From assembly GCA_928724745.1 (NCBI GenBank), contig CAKMXJ010000022.1, positions 186,001-250,000 on the forward strand: DNA of 64,000 nt, read 5' to 3'. Below the pieces are notes generated by a model that had not been told where the DNA came from, made no database searches, and was given only the letters and a program-made list of their open reading frames with translations. Of this stretch, positions 1 through 10,950 are shown one piece after another. Origin of the DNA: Anthracocystis setariae. Taxonomy: Eukaryota; Basidiomycota; Ustilaginomycetes; Ustilaginales; Ustilaginaceae. A program made the translations under genes and the position numbers. Position 1 is the first letter of the stretch, and each line of letters begins with the position of its first letter.

Positions 1-2
1 AA

Positions 3-1907
3 GGCGCAGAGGCTTCGCCAAAACTTGCCTCCTTGCGACGTCAGCGGGGCGTCAGCGAGGCTGCTCAGAGTCTCAGCAGCTACAGCTTCCCATCGCAGCC
101 TCGTCGTCGTGCTCAAAGCTTTGCCCGTTCCTTTGCAGAGCTCAAGTCTCCTACCGAACATCTCGAGCATCTGAGGGCTGAGAATGCCAAAGCTGAAGCC
201 GACAGGCTTACCGAGAATACTCGTCGGATGAACTTGAGAGATGCTCCCTGTGGCGCTGCTACTTCCGCGCCCCCTGCTTCCGGTGGTGGTCTCGGTCTGC
301 ACCGTGACAGCGGTAGCTCTTCTGGCCTGCTTGACCCGGCTTCTGCTCTAGGTGCCAAGGTCAGGAGGGCTTCTGTCGGTCGCAAGCTCTCTGCTAGTAA
401 GGGTGAAGGTAGTAGCACCGGCTCGACCTCCCCTTCTCTTCCTGGACTCCTCCCAGATGGTCGCACTCGCCATCCCTCTGGCAGCTTCGGATCGCGCGAC
501 CTTTCCGAGTCGATTGCAGCTTTCCGTGCTACGATGGGTCTGTCGATCTCACCCGCTCCCAGCGAGAACAACTTTTCCGAAGCCGGTGCTTCCGAGACGG
601 GTTCGGCTACTCGCAAGCGAAAAGGTTCGGGAGGCGCTGAACTTCCCAAGCCCACCTCCAGGACGGCGAACACGGCTGAAGCCAAGATTTCGCGCAAGGG
701 TTCGCCGCCCACCACAAGCAGCGACAAGCAGGCTCAGGAACAATTCGAGCAGCCCAAGCATATGCAAGAGATCCAAAGTCGCCAGAAAGCCGCCGGTGCT
801 ACGGGTAGTGGATTGGCGCTTGGTGGCGGATTCTCGCTCGCCAAGTCGGGCGCCAATTTCCGTCGACAGAGCCACGAAGGCACGCCAACTTCACCAACTG
901 CTTGGAAGTCTAACTTCAGTCGACGCGAAGGTATCCGCACACGTGCTGAGCCTTACTCATTCCGCTCGCCTCCTGCTGTACAGCGCAGGCCTGGAGGCTT
1001 TGCCTCGCTTGCGCAAGAATACGAGAAGGCTAGGCACGGCAGGCGGGCCAGCGAAAGCGTCTTCTCCATCAGCAGCAACGCACTGCAGAGCTCCCCTTCT
1101 AGCAGCATAGCCAGCCTCGATGCACCCGATGAGGCAATGAGTCCTGCGCATCGTCTGACATCTGACGATTCGGTTCCGCACCTCTCCCTCACTTCGGACG
1201 CTGGCGACAGCAAACCGCTCAAAAGCGCCGCTACCCCCGGCGATCCCACTCCAACGGCTGGTCCCAAAGATGGCATCACTCCTCGCCCTTCGTTCAGTCG
1301 TCTCGCCAGTGGATCGCAAGGCTATCCCTTCCCTAATCTCCTCCATCGCATGACCGGCGCTCAGGATTCAGAGTCGCCATCCAGCGGCCCCGCTACTCCG
1401 CTGTCTCCCCTCCATACCTGTCGGACGCGCTTGAGTCCCTCGCCCAACATCAGCGGAACTCCAAGCGGCAGCAACAGTCCGAGGTCGCCCAGCATTGTTT
1501 TCCCCATCTCGCCCAGTCCAAGCATTTCGCGCGCCAAAGAGTTTCAGAAGGCGGTGTACACGCTTCCCTGCCAACAAGCGTTTGGGCAGATCAAGCAGGT
1601 CTGCGGGGATGACACAGCTGATGAGATCAAGACCCTCATCACCAAGACGGAGAGGACGCATCTGCACGACGAAGCGCTCTTGGAGCAGGTAGGCAAGCGA
1701 CTTGGCCTGGTTGACCACGAGCGTGCGCGCCAAGTTGGAGGCAAGGACGCCTCAGAAGCCGACATCGCCCTTGCTGAGGAAGGGTACCAGCAAAGATGGG
1801 AGTGCTTCGCCGATCTGTGCAGGTCGCTCGGTGTTGGACAGTACGAATTGGGTCTGGCAAAGAGAAGATGTGGGCCTGCTATCGATCTTTGCGGACAGGC
1901 CAATTGA
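3..1907 (+). CDS. Unknown Ser/Pro/Ala-rich protein, C-terminal part (5' truncated by window edge)
   Basis: The reading frame is open from the first bases of the window to a stop at 1905-1907, so the true start lies upstream; about 634 codons are visible. The sequence is mostly low-complexity Ser/Pro/Ala/Arg-rich, as in disordered signalling or scaffold proteins of smut fungi. The last ~120 residues (from about base 1540) are more ordered, with alternating charged and hydrophobic residues, two Cys near bases 1570-1605, and a predicted helical stretch with Lys/Thr/Glu. I recognise no family. The final ~20 residues could change if a short intron near 1860 exists. It converges with the peptidase gene downstream. 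Confidence 0.7.
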   Translation, partial: GAEASPKLASLRRQRGVSEAAQSLSSYSFPSQPRRRAQSFARSFAELKSPTEHLEHLRAENAKAEADRLTENTRRMNLRDAPCGAATSAPPASGGGLGLHRDSGSSSGLLDPASALGAKVRRASVGRKLSASKGEGSSTGSTSPSLPGLLPDGRTRHPSGSFGSRDLSESIAAFRATMGLSISPAPSENNFSEAGASETGSATRKRKGSGGAELPKPTSRTANTAEAKISRKGSPPTTSSDKQAQEQFEQPKHMQEIQSRQKAAGATGSGLALGGGFSLAKSGANFRRQSHEGTPTSPTAWKSNFSRREGIRTRAEPYSFRSPPAVQRRPGGFASLAQEYEKARHGRRASESVFSISSNALQSSPSSSIASLDAPDEAMSPAHRLTSDDSVPHLSLTSDAGDSKPLKSAATPGDPTPTAGPKDGITPRPSFSRLASGSQGYPFPNLLHRMTGAQDSESPSSGPATPLSPLHTCRTRLSPSPNISGTPSGSNSPRSPSIVFPISPSPSISRAKEFQKAVYTLPCQQAFGQIKQVCGDDTADEIKTLITKTERTHLHDEALLEQVGKRLGLVDHERARQVGGKDASEADIALAEEGYQQRWECFADLCRSLGVGQYELGLAKRRCGPAIDLCGQAN

Positions 1908-2227
1908 AAAAGCTCCAAGACAGGCATGGTCATTTCGTCCGAAACACACGTCGAACCAACCTGATGATGTTGACCGAAGAACCTCAACGATCAATCGTTG
2001 CTTCAACCTGATGGTCACATTTTTCAGCATGTCGCCACCCCCACCACCACCCCAACTCATTCTCGTTCGTCTGTCGCACTTTGCATGTAGTTATACCCGC
2101 GCTACGCACCGCACACTCTCAAATTTACTGTCGTACACGTATTTCACGACGCCCCAGCGTACACAGGGTCTGTTTCCACCATCTTCAACTTTTCCTGTAT
2201 TTCCTGCCCTTGCATGAAGGCGGGGAT
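1908..2227. other. Short convergent intergenic region
   Basis: This 320-bp gap separates two convergent stops, so it should hold both 3' UTRs and polyadenylation signals. I see a CCACCACC-type run near 2037-2056 and no credible gene. Confidence 0.6.
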
Positions 2228-3799
2228 CTACAACTGGAAACCTGCGAGGTCGAGGAGGGATGCGATGACGACTTTGGCGATGCTGGTAAGCTGGGAGACG
2301 TCGTAGCCATCTCTGTGGGTGGTGTCACCGGAATTGTGGTACATGGGGTCAGCGATTGGGCCAGCCCGTTCAAACACCCAGGTAGCAGGATATCCTTGTT
2401 CCCAGAAACTCTGATGGTCGCTGCAGCATGCGGGGGTGTAACCCTGTTGGAGCTCCGGCGCGTAGATGTCTGCGATGCTCCAAATGTGCTTTGTGGCGGT
2501 TGTTGTAGCGAGTTTATCGGGGAATGCGATTTGCAGTGGTTCGCCTGGTTTACGGTAGGCAAGCATGTCCATTTGCAGGGCGAATTTGATGTCGACTTTC
2601 TGCTTGGATAGATGCTCAGCGTAACGCTGCGAGCCGACGAGGCCCTGCTCTTCTCCGGAGAAGGCTACGAGTTGAACGGGCGAGGTGAAGGTGAGGTTAG
2701 CATTGCCGATGCTGCGTGCCACGGCGAGCAGCGCAGCCGTTCCGGAACCATCATCATCCCCGCCGGGAGCAGTAGTGCTACCGAAAGTACCACGAGAATC
2801 GTAGTGCGCCGAAACCAACACCATCGGATCCCTTCCCTCCTTGTTCTCGCCACGGAGAGAGTTGGAGGCAGGAATGTCACACACGATGTTGGGCGCGAAG
2901 AAGGGCGAATACTGCCAAAACGCACAACCAGCTCCCACCAAGGGTCGCAGGCTTTGCTCGAGTTCGCGTTTGATCCACTTGCCGGCCAACCTCGCGCCGT
3001 ACGTCGAGCTGTGACGAGTATGCCACTGCCCGATCTCCTTAGGCTGCTTGTCCTCGCCCGTGAGTATGCGCAGGTCTTTCAACACACGCGCTGAGTTGAG
3101 TGCGGAGGAGGAAGCGATCTTGGCAACGTTCGAGTTGTACCTGGGCTTCTTGAACTCAGGTTCGGGTCGGTCTTGACTGGAAGTGAGGAATGACTTGATC
3201 GATTCCGTTGGACGGAAGGACAGCCGCTGAAGTCTAGTGTCCCATGTAGCTCGCATGTCCACCTTGGAAAGCTCTTGCTCCGTCACAGCGACGATCAATC
3301 CATCTAAACTGCTCGAGATCAGCTTTCGTCCAAACGTCTCATCGCCAAGCTGGAACGACATCTGTCCCGAATCCGTTCTAGCTCTGGCGAGACTCTCACC
3401 ACGTGCCCCTTCCCATTGGTCTAAGGCCCGTTGCTGCCAGCTGGACTCGAGATTGTTCTGGCCCTCGACCTCGACCATCTCTGGTCTGAGGATCAGCGCC
3501 TCACCGGGCGCATTGGTGGTGAGGTATTCAAACTCGCCCTCACCATCACTCTCTCGGATGCAGATCGAATTCGAGCGAGCGCGATGAAGCAAGATCGGCT
3601 TGTCCGATGTGCCTCCAATTCTGGCGGCTTCCGAAGAGCAGCTCCAAACGCGCGAATCCAAGTCCGCTCGGTCCGAAGCGGTGAGCCAGTAGGTCCAATC
3701 CAGCTCGGTCGCAGCGGAAGCCGGAGCCGCCGTCACAGCCGTAGTGGCGGCCAGCGCCACCGATGCTGCCAGTAGCGTGCGTGCAGAGAGACTGAGCAT
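2228..3799 (-). CDS. Secreted M28-family zinc aminopeptidase
   Basis: The protein is a predicted secreted leucine-aminopeptidase-like enzyme of peptidase family M28. I chose the Met at 3797-3799 (523 aa), because it begins a clean signal peptide (MLSLSARTLLAASVALAA, Ala-rich to about residue 25). The frame is open for 41 more codons upstream, but that stretch is Ser-rich and looks like 5' UTR. The M28 metal and catalytic motifs are all present in order: AHYDSR (His ligand, about residue 329), GGDDDGSG (bridging Asp, ~347), SGEEQG (catalytic Glu and ligand Glu, ~381), MDML (Asp ligand) and MYHNSGDT (final His). The length fits fungal secreted M28 enzymes with an N-terminal extension. The expected role is release of N-terminal residues from extracellular peptides. 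No disruption is seen. Confidence 0.88.
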   Translation of the reverse strand: MLSLSARTLLAASVALAATTAVTAAPASAATELDWTYWLTASDRADLDSRVWSCSSEAARIGGTSDKPILLHRARSNSICIRESDGEGEFEYLTTNAPGEALILRPEMVEVEGQNNLESSWQQRALDQWEGARGESLARARTDSGQMSFQLGDETFGRKLISSSLDGLIVAVTEQELSKVDMRATWDTRLQRLSFRPTESIKSFLTSSQDRPEPEFKKPRYNSNVAKIASSSALNSARVLKDLRILTGEDKQPKEIGQWHTRHSSTYGARLAGKWIKRELEQSLRPLVGAGCAFWQYSPFFAPNIVCDIPASNSLRGENKEGRDPMVLVSAHYDSRGTFGSTTAPGGDDDGSGTAALLAVARSIGNANLTFTSPVQLVAFSGEEQGLVGSQRYAEHLSKQKVDIKFALQMDMLAYRKPGEPLQIAFPDKLATTTATKHIWSIADIYAPELQQGYTPACCSDHQSFWEQGYPATWVFERAGPIADPMYHNSGDTTHRDGYDVSQLTSIAKVVIASLLDLAGFQL

Positions 3800-4957
3800 G
3801 CTTGAAGGAGATGCTGAGTCAGAGGGTTTATGTACCAGTGATGATGTTGATGACGATGAGGGGTCTCTTGTAATAGCACAATCGAGTAACGAGTTGGAAC
3901 CTGTGAGCAGAGTGGAGATCATATCATTGAGCTGGTCTGAGCGCCAGAATACCTTTCATGGATGTTGAGTGTTAGACCCATTTTGTGAACATAATATCCG
4001 AGCCGGCCGAGACCCTTTGGCCTCTTCTGTCAGACCTGACCCCCACACAACGAAAGAATGAAAGAGAGAACAACATCTTCACACAGCAACACCCGCTGCT
4101 AGGGGCCCTCTTTTCGGCTTGGCTTTTGGCAATCTTGCTTGCCATCCACGCAGCTCGCGTTTACTCTCTACATCCACGCTAAGCGGCTCGGTTGAGCAGA
4201 CGGTATCAACGTCTCGCCGAGAACACCGTTAGGAAATGCTATGTTAAGGGCTGAGAAACTCTTCTTCGCTTGGTAGTTAATTGATGTGTGTGTGTGGCTT
4301 GCGACTGGATAAGAAGACCCGTACTGAATGCAAACGCGACTCAGGATTATACTAGGGCCGCGATACGGTACAGTAGCTGGTGACGTTTCCTTGCCTGTTT
4401 ACCAACTCGAGCCTCCCCCGCCGAGGGTGCATAAGATGGCAACGTACTGTATCGTCATGAACGAAGAGCCGGTGTCGCATCGCATTCGGGAGGCTTGCTA
4501 TCGTCGATGCCGAACAAGCGCATCTTTGAAAGGTGCCCAGTCTCTGCGGGGTTGATTGCAGTCGCCATGAATATTTGGCCGCTCTCGCCTCGGCACATAC
4601 CAGTTGGCTCTAAGCGAGCTCGAACATGACCCAACCAAGTCGCGGTTACTTGGCCGGCAGCGATAAAGCCTTGCAAACCCATCAAAACCGATTGATAAGT
4701 GGCGCGTCGCAAAAGCCCACACTGCATTTGGAAAAACTCCGCCAAATCCCAACCAACCGCAAGAGAAACCCAACATCGCATGTCCGTCCTACTCTCACTG
4801 TAGTCTCTCTGTACCTTCGATACTATCGATATGAGTTTCATTTTTCTCTTTCTAATCTCAGCAGATATGATCCCGTAATGTCGTTGGCTTTCCCCGCACT
4901 TTTACGCAAAATGCCAGCGCCGGCGGCGCCAAGCCGAAGGTTGCAGCGACAAGTCCT
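3800..4957. other. Intergenic region left of the retrotransposon block
   Basis: About 1.16 kb lies between the peptidase start and the first LTR. It should contain the peptidase promoter. I see a (GT)n-like run near 4284-4294 and a GTACTGTATC element near 4445, a motif that recurs in other gaps of this window. The short reading frames here lack codon bias or recognisable domains, so I call none. The sequence just before the insertion ends ...GCGACAAGTCCT and continues on the far side of the block as TTAATTCC. Confidence 0.6.
4953..4957. repeat. Left target site duplication of E1 (GTCCT)
   Basis: GTCCT flanks E1 on the left and is repeated at 19754-19758 directly after its right LTR. Five base pairs is the usual size for copia integrases. 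Confidence 0.9.
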
Positions 4958-5283
4958 TAAAAGAATTAATTATCCTTTTTGTTCGGTGCAGTAGTCGAGT
5001 CGAAGTACTCGCACAATTGTCAAAAAGATGTGGCGACCTCGACGCAGTCTTGAGTATATTCGTGGATGAGGGGACTATTCTACAAGACATGAAGACCTGG
5101 GTGGTCATTTATACTGTCGAGGCTACGCTATAGGGATACTTTTGTGAGTGAAAAACTGGAATGAAAAACTTTCTCATGTGACGCAACCCAGAAACTGGAA
5201 TTGCTTCACATGACGCGATTGAAAGTCCGGCCGACGCTATTGTCGACCGAGAAAGAAAAGTCGGCGTATTGATATTTCTAACA
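4958..5283 (-). repeat. E1 3' LTR
   Basis: It matches 19428-19753 over 326 bp. On the coding strand it starts TGTTAGAAATATC and ends CTTTTA, so the 3' terminal dinucleotide is TA rather than the usual CA. A TATAAA element (plus-strand 5108-5113) marks the likely core promoter copy. Confidence 0.93.
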
Positions 5284-5292
5284 CTCCCCCTC
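5284..5292 (-). other. E1 polypurine tract
   Basis: GAGGGGGAG on the coding strand lies directly before the 3' LTR. It corresponds to GAGGGGGAC at the same place in E2 and E3, and would prime plus-strand DNA synthesis. Confidence 0.8.
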
Positions 5293-5355
5293 GACTTGAA
5301 GTCTCGGGGGCAGAACTTTCGATGAAGTGGAAGGAAAGATGATGGAATGAACTAG

Positions 5356-6642
5356 CTACCTACGAGATCGCCTGCGGGAAGGTCCGGGCCTGTACTCATC
5401 CTCGTCGTCATCGTCGTCGGAAAACAACTCGTCCTCCTCAGAACTTGCCTCGCTATCGAAAACGGGCTGGAGGGCGCTTGTGCTCCCCCTGCGAGATCGG
5501 TTCCCTTCGTCCGACTCTTCGACTCGTTCTGTGGCGACTGTGTTTCCGAATCCAGGGTCCGTAGCCGTGTTGGAAGAAGCTCGGACCAGGTTTTCGAGGT
5601 GGTTGAGTGCATTTTGTAGGGCCCTTCGTTCCCTGTTCGAAGTAGGAGTAATGCCTTGAAGGAGGTCGATGACAGTCCTGGACTCGGCTGAGGCGACATT
5701 GCGGATCTCGGAGAGTTGCTGAATCTTGATGTTCTTCGTCTTCGTGATCACGTTGATATCGCGCTGCATTTCGGCCTTGGCTTTGTTGACCTCCCTAGCG
5801 ATCTTCCTTTTCAGTTGATCCTTGGCATACGCTTTCGAATTCTTTGAGTGATCGTTGGAGCAGCTACGTGAAGTGACTTGGCAGTTATCGCATTTCTCGC
5901 TACCGGCCTTGCGCGATGGGATGCACAGTACGACGTGGCCCTTGTTGTTGAGACGCTTGCACCGAGTGCAAGCCTTCCAAGATCTGGGCGGCCTCGTGTA
6001 GTGCTCAGCAGGGCGGCGGCCAATGGATCTCGTGTACGTTCCGTCTTCGTTTAGGATACGGCCCGATTGCCATTGTTGCCGGCCAGGGCTCGATTGCGTC
6101 TGTGAATAGAAGCCGGAAGGGGGAGGGGTTCTTAGTCTACGCTCGGGGGAAGGATTGGTCTCACCTCTGCTTCGCCGGGCAGCCCTATCTGCTTGCCTCC
6201 GCTCAGCTCTAGCAAGTGTTGCGCTGAGTTCTTCTAGTTCGCGAGATATAGCAGTTTCGTGAGCAGTGATCCTTTCCATTTCCCTTGCCGTTTCCTGCGC
6301 ATTGTCGCGGGGCCTTCTTGGTGCAACTTCCGTGGTTACACGAGTCGTTCCTACGACCTGCACCTCTTCGTCCTCTCCCTCCGCGTCCTGATCATTGAGC
6401 ACCACTTCCAAAACCTGATCTCCTCCTTCGATTAACTCGTGTGCGAGAGGTAGACCTGGTCCGGTCCCGATATCGTCTTGAGCAGGAGCAGGTTCGTTCC
6501 CGACTTCGCCGTGTGGACTGGGTTGACTGGCATAAGGGGGAGGAGGGGTCATGGTTTCGTTAGTCTGGCTCGTGGGTAGTGTCATGATTGACGTCGTTCG
6601 TCTTGATCTATTCCTAGTCGTTCTTCTCTTTGTTCTCGCCAT
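5356..6642 (-). CDS. E1 ORF2: extra retrotransposon protein with six-Cys zinc cluster
   Basis: This 428-aa protein is encoded between pol and the 3' LTR, where standard copia elements have no gene. It begins with a basic stretch (MARTKRRTTRNRSRR), followed by Pro/Glu-rich sequence, a Glu/Arg-rich likely coiled coil (about 118-155), then six Cys at 225, 228, 240, 251, 254 and 261 (C-X2-C-X11-C-X10-C-X2-C-X6-C). A second likely coiled coil (about 272-320) follows, and the end is acidic then basic (DDDDDEDE, RRRSRR). The Cys pattern resembles a Gal4-type Zn2Cys6 cluster with altered spacing, followed by a dimerisation helix as in such factors. The same architecture occurs in E2 and E3. DNA binding is inferred; a structural gag-like or env-like role cannot be excluded. 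Confidence 0.72.
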   Translation of the reverse strand: MARTKRRTTRNRSRRTTSIMTLPTSQTNETMTPPPPYASQPSPHGEVGNEPAPAQDDIGTGPGLPLAHELIEGGDQVLEVVLNDQDAEGEDEEVQVVGTTRVTTEVAPRRPRDNAQETAREMERITAHETAISRELEELSATLARAERRQADRAARRSRGETNPSPERRLRTPPPSGFYSQTQSSPGRQQWQSGRILNEDGTYTRSIGRRPAEHYTRPPRSWKACTRCKRLNNKGHVVLCIPSRKAGSEKCDNCQVTSRSCSNDHSKNSKAYAKDQLKRKIAREVNKAKAEMQRDINVITKTKNIKIQQLSEIRNVASAESRTVIDLLQGITPTSNRERRALQNALNHLENLVRASSNTATDPGFGNTVATERVEESDEGNRSRRGSTSALQPVFDSEASSEEDELFSDDDDDEDEYRPGPSRRRSRR

Positions 6643-7015
6643 TTGAAATGGGGTTTTACTGAAACTTGAAAGGGGGGAAATTCTTGTCGTCCTCGAGAGG
6701 GGACTTTATATCTACAGTGTCGCTGTTGAAGACACTTCTGGTTCCGTCGACTTTGCCAGCAAAAAGTTAAAAAGATGTGGCGAGGTCGATCGTTATTTTG
6801 GGCAGTTTCTCAGTCACTGCGCAATCTTTGTTGAGGGAAAGTGTTGTTTCGTCGTTGGCTGGATGCCAAGATTACTGTGACACTCTTCAACTGCTGTTCG
6901 GGGACCTTCGGGCGAACTCGCCAGCGCCGTTATCAAAAGGGTGGGTTCCTTTTGATATGGTGTTTTCTTTTCGTATTTAGTCGTCTTTTGGCCCCCGTTC
7001 GGTGCGGACGTGTGA
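6643..7015 (-). other. E1 spacer between pol and ORF2
   Basis: This ~370-bp stretch should contain the ORF2 leader or a promoter or splice acceptor. It contains a 15-base identity (6769-6783, AAAAAGATGTGGCGA) with the LTR (5022-5036), followed in both by CTCGA-like sequence. No gene is seen. Confidence 0.55.
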
Positions 7016-10000
7016 CTACTCGGCGCCCGGGGGCGCGAGTAGGTTTGTCCCTTTTTCTCGTATTTCCTTTTTTACGAAATTGTCCTTCCCTTTTTCTTCG
7101 GAGGGGTCAACTAGGTTAAGCAATTTCATTGCAGAACTTTGTTTGACGGCGCAGAAACTCTTCGTGAGGACGTCTGCTGGCTGGTCCTTCGTGTTGATGT
7201 ACTTCACTTCTATTGCGCCAAGTGACTGTTGTTCGCGCACGAAATGGTGACTGATGTCCCAGTGTTTTGTGCGAGATGCGTCCTTCGGATTTTCGACTAT
7301 GCTTTTGGCGGCCTGGCTGTCCGTGAATAGCGGGGTGGGGACATCATGCTTGTAGCCCATGTCTGACAAGAGCTGTCGTGCCCAACTAATTTCCCTCGCA
7401 ATGGAATGCATTGCCATGTACTCAGCATATGCTGTTGAGTCTGCCACACGCGTCTGTTTCTTAGATCTCCAAGCTACCGGTGTATTGAATGCCATTAGGA
7501 TGATGCCTGAGACGGAGCGTCTGTCCAAGATGTCTGTGGCCCAATCGGCGTCAGAAAATGCTTGAATCATGCTCCCCCTCATTTGGTGGCGCCGAAAGGT
7601 CAAGCAATAGTTTTCCGTGGTGGCAAGGTATCGGATGGTGCGCTCGGCATTCTTTAAGTTTCCAATGGTGGGTTTGTGTAGGGTTCGACTGAGATATTGC
7701 ACTGCGAAAGTGATGTCCGGGCGCGTTCCTTGGCTGGCATATTGGAGTGATCCGACGATGGACCGATACCGCGCATGTTCGGGTAGGCTGAGTGCCGTCT
7801 CGAGATGGGTGAGCTTCTCTGATCCGATGACTAGAGGAGTTTTCTCACGCTTCCATTCCGCTGGCAGGAACTGATGCACTAAGTTTCGAATGTAGTGCCG
7901 TTGACTAAGGGACAGTATACCGTCACAACGTTTGACTTCAATGCCAAGGATGTGTTTGACGGGACCTGAGTCTGTCATCTTGTACTTCTTGGATAGAATT
8001 TGCTTTGCTCCGTCTATGAGTGTCTGTGACTTTGAGCAGATGATCACGTCATCGACGTAGATTCCAATGAAGATTCGCTTGCTTTCATCCGCGGCGTTCT
8101 GGATGTACAGGCTGCTGTCCGTGTGGGTGCGACAATATCCGCTGTTGCAAAGTGTTTGGTCGATGTGCTCGAACCAGGTGCGACTTGCTTGTTTGAGTCC
8201 GTAGAGTGACTTCCTGAGTCGGCACACTTTCCCTTCGACAGGGACGGGACTTTCCATGTACACTTCCTCCTGTAATTCACCATTGAGGAACGCGGTGACA
8301 ACGTCCATTTGGTGTACTAGGAGATTGAATTGATTTGCCAGGGCGAGGATGATACGCAAGGTCTGAAATTTCATGACGGGGGCAAAGGTTTCCTCGTAGT
8401 CAATTCCTTCCTGTTGTGTGAAGCCTCGTGCGACAAGTTGCGCCTTGTATTTGTCAATGCTGCCGTCGGGATTCTTCTTGAGCTTGAATACCCATTTGCA
8501 GCTGACGATGTTCTTGTTATGCGGAATGGGAACGAGCTCCCATGTCTTGTTTTCTTCGTGTGAGGCCAGTTCCTTGTTTACTGCCTCTTCCCATTTGGGC
8601 CAGTCGCTCCTGCAACGCGCTTGAGCTAGGGTTTTTGGTTCGATGTCTTCTATAGGACCTTGAGTGTGGTAGATGGGATAGTTCTCATAGGGAGTATTTG
8701 ATTCATCGTCATCCGAGGGTCCGTCGTCCTCGTCGTTGACGAGATATTCGATGTTGAGTCGGTCGACCTCGACAGTAAAATTTTCACTTTTGTAGGGGAA
8801 GTCGTGTTCGTGAAATTTGACTTGTTTGGATGCTTGGTACACCATGTCGTCCAAGGTGACAATCCGGTATGCCTTTGTTCCCGGGGAAACACCCAAATAG
8901 ATCGCCTTGCGGCTTCGAGGTCCAAACTTGCGAGTTAGATGACTTGGAATTCTCACATACCCGAGGCACCCGAATGGCTTTAGGAGCGCAGTTGTGGGCA
9001 CTTGGTTCAGGAAAAGTTCAATTGGTGTGTGGGAGGCTCCCATCCGAACTGGTATTTGGTTCTTGATGTAGGAGGCATGGAGGATAGCATCCCCCCAGTA
9101 CACGTAAGGCAATCCAGAGTTAATGAGCATGCACCTTACTATGGTAGCAAGCGATCTATTCATCCTCTCGGCAACACCATTCTGTTCGGGCTCGTATGGA
9201 GCCGTTCTTTCATGGATAATGCCAGATGATTTCAAGTACTCTTGGAATGTTCTTCCCGTGTATTCCCCTCCGTTGTCAGATCGAAAACGTTTGATCTTCT
9301 TTCCCGTTTGATTTTCGTAATATTCCTTGAAGACTATGAGGCAACGTAGCACCTCTGACTTCTTTGCCATCAGATACACACCCACAAAACGGCTGTAATC
9401 GTCGATGAACGTGACAACGAATTTATCTCCACTGAAAGACGCGTGAGGCATTTTGCCCATAACGTCAGAGTGAATTAATTCGAGTGGCTCGGTGGTGGTA
9501 TTCCATCCTTGCTTGTCACTTTCGTGTTGGGCCTTTCCAAAACTACAAGCCTCACAATGAACTCTCTCCTTGTCTTCAGTGAATTCCATGCCTTGTGTGA
9601 GCTTAGCTGTTTCCTTCACTGCTTGATAGCTGATGTGACCGAGGCGGGAATGCCAATCGTGTAGGCTCCCTTTTACTGTCTCCGTGAAGTATGTTTCTTC
9701 CGTGACTTCACATTCAGCATCAAGGAAAGACAGGTTTCGTTCCTTGTAGAAACGGCAAATGACTGCACCATCGTCAGTGCGGATATCACCACCATCTCTA
9801 TTGAAAGTGACTGTGCTTTGGTCCCTTATGATTCCGACGCCAATTAGGTTGACGTTGTAGTCAGGGATGTAGTGCACTTTCGTGAGCTTGAATTCCTTGT
9901 AGGTGTCCTTGCCGCGGGGGTAGAGGATCACTTCGCCCATTCCCTTGATGTCGGCGGTCTCTCCTGAGCCGCTGCGTACCTTTCTGTAGCTCCCGTATTT

Positions 10001-10950
10001 GAGGTTCTTGAATAATTTATTGTCATTACAAACGTGAATTGAAGAACCTGAATCGAGGATCCAGGAGGGCTTGGCTCCATTCTCGTTGTAGTAGACCTCG
10101 TGTTCGACTTGGTCCGCGACGTCGTCGTCCACATTCAAGTAATAAGTGACCTTTTTGGATTCCTTGTCATCCTTTTTGGTCTCATTGGATTCCTTCTGAG
10201 TCTCTCCTGATTGAGGAGGGAAACGTCTGGGTCCGGATTTCCCTTTGCTTCTGCAAACTCTGGCAACATGGCCGTGTTTGCCGCAGTTGTAGCATTGAGG
10301 TCCCTTTCCTCGTGCAGTTTTCTTTGTCCCATCTTCAGTGAAGTATGAGACTCCATTCGACTTGTTCCTCTGCGTGTTGTGGCCTTTGATGGCCTTTTCT
10401 TGTCGAATTTGCTCTTCCCTGGATCTCAGTTCGTCCAGGGTTCTATCATATTTCGCTTTGAAAGATTCTTTGGGAATCTTGACGTCTATTTCCTTCTCAA
10501 CCCCATCGATATTGATGGTGATTGTCTGTGTTACTTCAGTCTCGAGACCGTTTATGTCATGCTGAAGCAACGCTTTCCAGTGGTTGAACTTAGAGTGCAA
10601 CGACTTTGCTAAGATTCGGAGCCTTTTATTGAAGCTGACTTCGCGCCCGGCCTTCTCAAGTTGGGTCGACAGAGTGAGGATTTTGGTTGCAATCCTATCA
10701 ATGGGATCGTCGTCCCCTTGACGCAGATTGTTGAGCTCGTCCTCAATACGCTCTACTCTGTCGGCCAAGTTCTTTTCGAAGGCCTTCTCGACGTCATCCC
10801 AAATTTGTTTGGCTTCGGTCTTGTCCTTGTAGAGATATGAGAAATCTTCCCCGATGCTAAGACGGAGGGTTCCTAGGGCCAGTCCGTTGGCCTCGATATA
10901 TTTCTCGGTATCTTTCTTGAGGTCCCCTGTGAGATCTCCAGTGATGACAT
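7016..10950 (-). pseudogene. E1 gag-pol polyprotein, main 3' portion (separated from its start by E2)
   Basis: The frame is open from the E2 junction (10950) to the stop at 7016. In coding order it contains the gag C-terminus, a CCHC knuckle (CYNCGKHGHVARVC, about 10294-10252), aspartic protease (ILDSGSS, about 10045), an HHCC and DDE integrase (SDNGGEY then NGVAERMN, spacing D-35-E), RT with YVDD near 8050-8062 and RNase H (FTDSQAA near 7325-7300). Codon phase at 10948 matches the phase of the separated gag start at 19274-19276. The parent frame was therefore intact at about 1359 codons, and the only lesion I see is the E2 insertion. The first internal Met (10768) would give a protein lacking the gag N-terminus. 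Confidence 0.9.
10946..10950. repeat. Left target site duplication of E2 (GACAT)
   Basis: GACAT is repeated at 19274-19278 on the other side of E2. Both copies belong to the E1 gag coding sequence. Confidence 0.92.
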
